In this document: positions 43,002 through 46,060 of the stretch, piece by piece
Layout of the letters: each line of letters begins with the position of its first letter
Position numbering within the stretch: the stretch's first letter is position 1
DNA from: Bacteroidota bacterium
GTDB taxonomy: Bacteria; Bacteroidota; Bacteroidia; Chitinophagales; JADIYW01
Direction: 5' to 3'
Length of the DNA: 46,060 bases
NCBI GenBank assembly: GCA_028288625.1
Contig: JAQBNI010000032.1
Span: forward strand, 1-46,060
The notes under the pieces: model-generated
The model's database searches: none
Told to the model about the DNA's origin: nothing
Seen by the model: the letters and a program-made list of their open reading frames with translations, nothing else
Translations under genes and position numbers: made by a program

Positions 43002-44911
43002 TTTAAAATCAAAAATTCATATGAACTGTCATTATTGAAAATTCTTTCTTTCACGAGCGTATCAATACTTACGGGTAATTTGTTTTCATGCAATTTTATA
43101 ATATACCTGATATTAGCTTGTTTGATCAAATCAATCCTGCTTCGTTCAATTGATACAAATCTGCTTTCCTTTTTCTGCCGTTGTACAAATTTGTAAAGAG
43201 TTGAATTTTCTAAAAACATTAACTGGTATTGTCGTATAAGATTATCCTGGCTCAATAACACTTCAAATGAATTTAAATAAATCGGTTGATAATTATCGAA
43301 ATATAAACGAATATTATCAATAGGAACATATGCATTGTAATTCTGTCCGTATACCAGGGTAAGAGGGGAGGCAGATTTAGAAAAAATCCCAAAATTAATT
43401 TTCGGATCATTTAAGGCTTTGAGTTTTATTTTCAACAAAAATGCGGAATCTGCCTTTGTGTATTTATTGTTATTAATTATATTCTGGAAGACGCATATCA
43501 GAAAATAAAGAGGAAACAGAACTAAAAAGATACGCCTGTTATAGTATAATAAAAGCAAGAATGCAATGGTGGTCAGCAATGAAATTATAGATTGATAAAA
43601 TATCACCCATATCTGAATCCCATCCACTAAAAAATAGAAGAGTGAAAAAGAGAACATTGTAGAAAACGAAAACAAAACCAAAAATAGAAGCGTTAATTTT
43701 TCCGTGCCGGAAAGAACGAATTGTTTTCGAAACAAAATTATAAGCAAAATCAGTGGAATAGCAGAGATAAAAAATTTAATCGTAAGACCAGCAAAAATAT
43801 TAAAGACCAACCTGTAATATTGTAATGACGATAACATTTTCAGTATTGGGTAAGTCACCGTGTAATGGGGATATTTTGAATTATGATGAAGTAAAAGCCT
43901 GCTGTATATTATTAAGAATATCCCTGATAAAAAAATAGGAATAATAAATTTATGCGCCTGCCGGATGTCTACTTTTTTTATATAAATTAATACTCCTGTA
44001 AACACAGTGCTGGCTATCAATATAGAAGGGATGCCTAAAGGAGTTATGAAAATGCCTGATAAAAAAACAATAATAAACTTATTATACTTGTTCTTTAATA
44101 GATATACGGTAGCAAGCAACAATGAATGTCCATAAAAACAATACTTAGGCATAACAAATAAAGAGGCAATCCCCCAATCCGTGTCAAAAAATGGAACTGA
44201 CTTTGGGAGGTAAAAATAAACCGGCGATATCACCAAAGCGGATATTGCCAGAATATATTCCCAATTACTAAACTTTTTATCCTTTTTAAAAAGAGATAGG
44301 ACAGCAAGAACACCGAGTGAAAACACAGACAATCCGTATGTCCACACTAACAGATAAAAACATCTTAATGCATTTATTTTAAACAGCCACGTTAAAAATG
44401 CGCCATACCATAATTCCGTATAATGGTATAAACTAATTATTGGTTCTTTATAAAAAAAGTCTGTACTTATGGTTTCTGCATTCAGGAGATTCATCCGATA
44501 TATGTGGGTGGCATACAGCGAAAAATCCCCTTCCAGATAATAAAACTCTTTTGTAAAAGGATTGTATAGCCTGAAATATAAATAAGAGTATATCAAGATT
44601 AAAGTAACAGACTGGAAAATAAGGACAGGGTAATTAAAGGGAAGAGATCTTATTTTTATCTTTACTTTATTCAGGATTATTGCCGCTAAAAAAAGAATCA
44701 CAAAGCCAAAGTTCATCGTAAAGAACATTGTCTTCACAATAGAATATACAACTACGATGATCCATAATCCGAATATATTCTTTTTGAATTCAGCAGAAAT
44801 ATCAGATTCACCCTCTTCAGAAAAAAGACTATAAAATATATGACCAACCATATAAGTGACAAAGAATGCACCAAAAACAAGTCCCAAATATTTAAAATAG
44901 GAGATCTCCAT
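42998..44911 (-). CDS. Large multi-pass membrane protein, unknown (paralogue A)
   Basis: The 637-residue protein has about eleven membrane segments and a soluble C-terminal part (about 490-637). Corresponding blocks to the next gene are LEGDFSLYATHIYRM, YHYTELWYGAFLTWLFKIN, DTDWGIASLFVMPKYCF, and at the end YKFVQRQKKESRFVSIERSR with IRYIIKLHENKLPVSID. It begins right at the stop of the DegT gene (TAAATG) and overlaps the next by 4 nt, so the three genes are translated together. It could be a GT-C type transferase that uses lipid-linked sugars, or another glycan-processing membrane protein. The sequence is very AT-rich, more so than in the housekeeping genes. Confidence 0.8.
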   Translation of the reverse strand: MEISYFKYLGLVFGAFFVTYMVGHIFYSLFSEEGESDISAEFKKNIFGLWIIVVVYSIVKTMFFTMNFGFVILFLAAIILNKVKIKIRSLPFNYPVLIFQSVTLILIYSYLYFRLYNPFTKEFYYLEGDFSLYATHIYRMNLLNAETISTDFFYKEPIISLYHYTELWYGAFLTWLFKINALRCFYLLVWTYGLSVFSLGVLAVLSLFKKDKKFSNWEYILAISALVISPVYFYLPKSVPFFDTDWGIASLFVMPKYCFYGHSLLLATVYLLKNKYNKFIIVFLSGIFITPLGIPSILIASTVFTGVLIYIKKVDIRQAHKFIIPIFLSGIFLIIYSRLLLHHNSKYPHYTVTYPILKMLSSLQYYRLVFNIFAGLTIKFFISAIPLILLIILFRKQFVLSGTEKLTLLFLVLFSFSTMFSFSLFYFLVDGIQIWVIFYQSIISLLTTIAFLLLLYYNRRIFLVLFPLYFLICVFQNIINNNKYTKADSAFLLKIKLKALNDPKINFGIFSKSASPLTLVYGQNYNAYVPIDNIRLYFDNYQPIYLNSFEVLLSQDNLIRQYQLMFLENSTLYKFVQRQKKESRFVSIERSRIDLIKQANIRYIIKLHENKLPVSIDTLVKERIFNNDSSYEFLILK

Positions 44912-46042
44912 TTATTTAACCAGCGATTTAAAAATATTGATGACATAATCAATTTCTTCCTGCGCCATAGGGTAATATAGAGGAATGACAATGCTCCTGT
45001 CACTTGCGTCTTCAGAAACCGGCAACGACAAATTTTTGCTGTAATCTTTGTAAGCAGTTTCCCGGTGTGTAGTGACCACGCCCCTTCGTGTAGAAATTCC
45101 TTTGTCGAGCATTGCCTGCATCAAATCATTGCGGCTTATTTTACAAGCGGGCTTTAAATAAATGCTGTAGGATTGATAATTGGTAAAATATCCTTCTTCC
45201 TCAAAAGGCAAGCGAATATGTTCTATATCTTTAAATGCTTCGTGATATTGAAAAGCGATCTTTCTCCGCTCTTCAACAAGATGATCTAGTTTTTCAAGCT
45301 GCTTAATTCCTACAGCAGCTTGTATATCTGTAAGGCGATAATTATATCCTAACTCGAGATGGTCATCAAAAATAACTTTATCGGATTCGTGGCGAATACG
45401 ATCGTTTACACTCATTGCATGTTGACGCAATAATTTTAATCTATTGTAATACGCTTCGTTAGACGTAGTGATCATTCCGCCGTCTCCTGTTGTGATGACT
45501 TTGCGGGGATGAAAAGAGAAGCATACTAAATCGGAATGGCTTCCGATCTTCTTCCCTTTATATGCTGATCCTGCAGCACATGCAGCATCTTCAATTAAAA
45601 TAATACTCTTTTCTGAACACAATTTTTTGAACGCGTCAATATCGGCAGGCATTCCGATCTGGTGCACTAATAATATCGCTTTTGTTCTTGGGGTGATCAA
45701 TTTTCTGACGTGGTTGATATCAAGATTATAGGTCAATGGATTTACTTCGGCAAAAACCACCTTAGCATCCACATAGCGTATGGAATTTGCAGTAGCTACG
45801 TAACTCATCGAAGGGCAAATGACTTCATCATCTTTTCCAACTCCGGCAACGATCATCGCCAGATGTAACGCAGTGGTGCAATTAGATAATGCTACAGCAT
45901 ATTTGCTCCCGGTATACTTTGCAAATTTTTCTTCGAACTCCTGCACGCGCGGTCCTTGCGTAACCCATCCCGTTAAAATAGTATCATACGCGTTTTGCGC
46001 ATCCTCTTTATCGAGGAAAGGTTTCGCTACCGGTATCTTCAT
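44912..46042 (-). CDS. DegT/DnrJ/EryC1/StrS family sugar aminotransferase
   Basis: This 376-residue PLP enzyme transfers an amino group, usually from glutamate, to a keto nucleotide sugar in the cytoplasm. It starts MKIPVAKPFLDKEDAQNAY, has the cofactor-binding ALSNCTTALHLAM at 51-63, D152 in LIEDAACAAG and the Schiff-base Lys181 in SFHPRKVITTGDGG. The downstream part shows ELGYNYRLTDIQAAVGIKQL. It heads the minus operon with the two membrane proteins, so the amino sugar probably belongs to the same glycan. The start is 18 nt from the window edge, so its promoter is not visible. The exact keto sugar cannot be read. Confidence 0.92.
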   Translation of the reverse strand: MKIPVAKPFLDKEDAQNAYDTILTGWVTQGPRVQEFEEKFAKYTGSKYAVALSNCTTALHLAMIVAGVGKDDEVICPSMSYVATANSIRYVDAKVVFAEVNPLTYNLDINHVRKLITPRTKAILLVHQIGMPADIDAFKKLCSEKSIILIEDAACAAGSAYKGKKIGSHSDLVCFSFHPRKVITTGDGGMITTSNEAYYNRLKLLRQHAMSVNDRIRHESDKVIFDDHLELGYNYRLTDIQAAVGIKQLEKLDHLVEERRKIAFQYHEAFKDIEHIRLPFEEEGYFTNYQSYSIYLKPACKISRNDLMQAMLDKGISTRRGVVTTHRETAYKDYSKNLSLPVSEDASDRSIVIPLYYPMAQEEIDYVINIFKSLVK

Positions 46043-46060
46043 TTTATTATTTTTCCCAGT

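Overview
The window is a chromosomal segment from a member of the Bacteroidota. Four things point there: the gene order DUF6089 - isoprenyl transferase - bamA - two skp/ompH genes - murI; two very large secreted proteins ending in a type A type IX secretion (T9SS) sorting domain; promoter elements of the Bacteroidota form TAnnTTTG instead of -10/-35 boxes; and almost no Shine-Dalgarno sequences, with several TTG starts. I do not resolve it below phylum. No rRNA, tRNA, CRISPR array or complete insertion sequence was seen, and no gene-free gap exceeds 300 bases.

Layout. 1-2797: end of a membrane protein, then UDP-glucose dehydrogenase and UDP-glucuronate decarboxylase (UDP-xylose supply). 2852-6950: housekeeping and unknown genes (gamma-carbonic anhydrase, a 51-residue lipoprotein, a DMT exporter, a thioredoxin-like protein, a DUF4403-like protein, a WbpP-like UDP-HexNAc 4-epimerase). 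7085-13409: the envelope biogenesis cluster (DUF6089, uppS, bamA, skp x2, murI). 13402-15929 (minus): a MurG-like glycosyltransferase and a helical-repeat protein. 16055-22103: two tandem paralogous T9SS cargo proteins of 975 and 993 residues. 22143-24295: a lipoprotein, a membrane GT2 glycosyltransferase and a YdeI/OmdA-family protein. 24296-25855: a small accessory patch with a 135-nt self-complementary element and a frameshifted gene resembling DUF6602/PD-(D/E)XK nucleases. 25856-34275: housekeeping (dus, CPBP protease, cdsA, an ECF sigma factor with its own terminator, uvrA, a lipoprotein, accC). 34403-46042: a surface polysaccharide locus made of two convergent operons. The plus operon holds a Wzm/Wzt ABC exporter, an FkbM-like methyltransferase, a GT8, a CDP-paratose 2-epimerase-like enzyme, a GT61 and a DPM1-like GT2. 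The minus operon holds a DegT-type sugar aminotransferase and two paralogous large membrane proteins of unknown function.

How they fit. Most of the window serves the cell envelope: precursor lipid (uppS, cdsA), outer membrane assembly (bamA, skp), peptidoglycan (murI), activated sugars (ugd, uxs, WbpP-like, epimerase, DegT) and an ABC-exported glycan. In Porphyromonas a Wzm/Wzt-exported A-LPS anchors type A T9SS cargo; finding both here makes such a link possible, but it is inference. The least explained items are the paired membrane proteins at 41067-44911 and the broken nuclease-like gene with its neighbouring palindromic element at 24364-25795.
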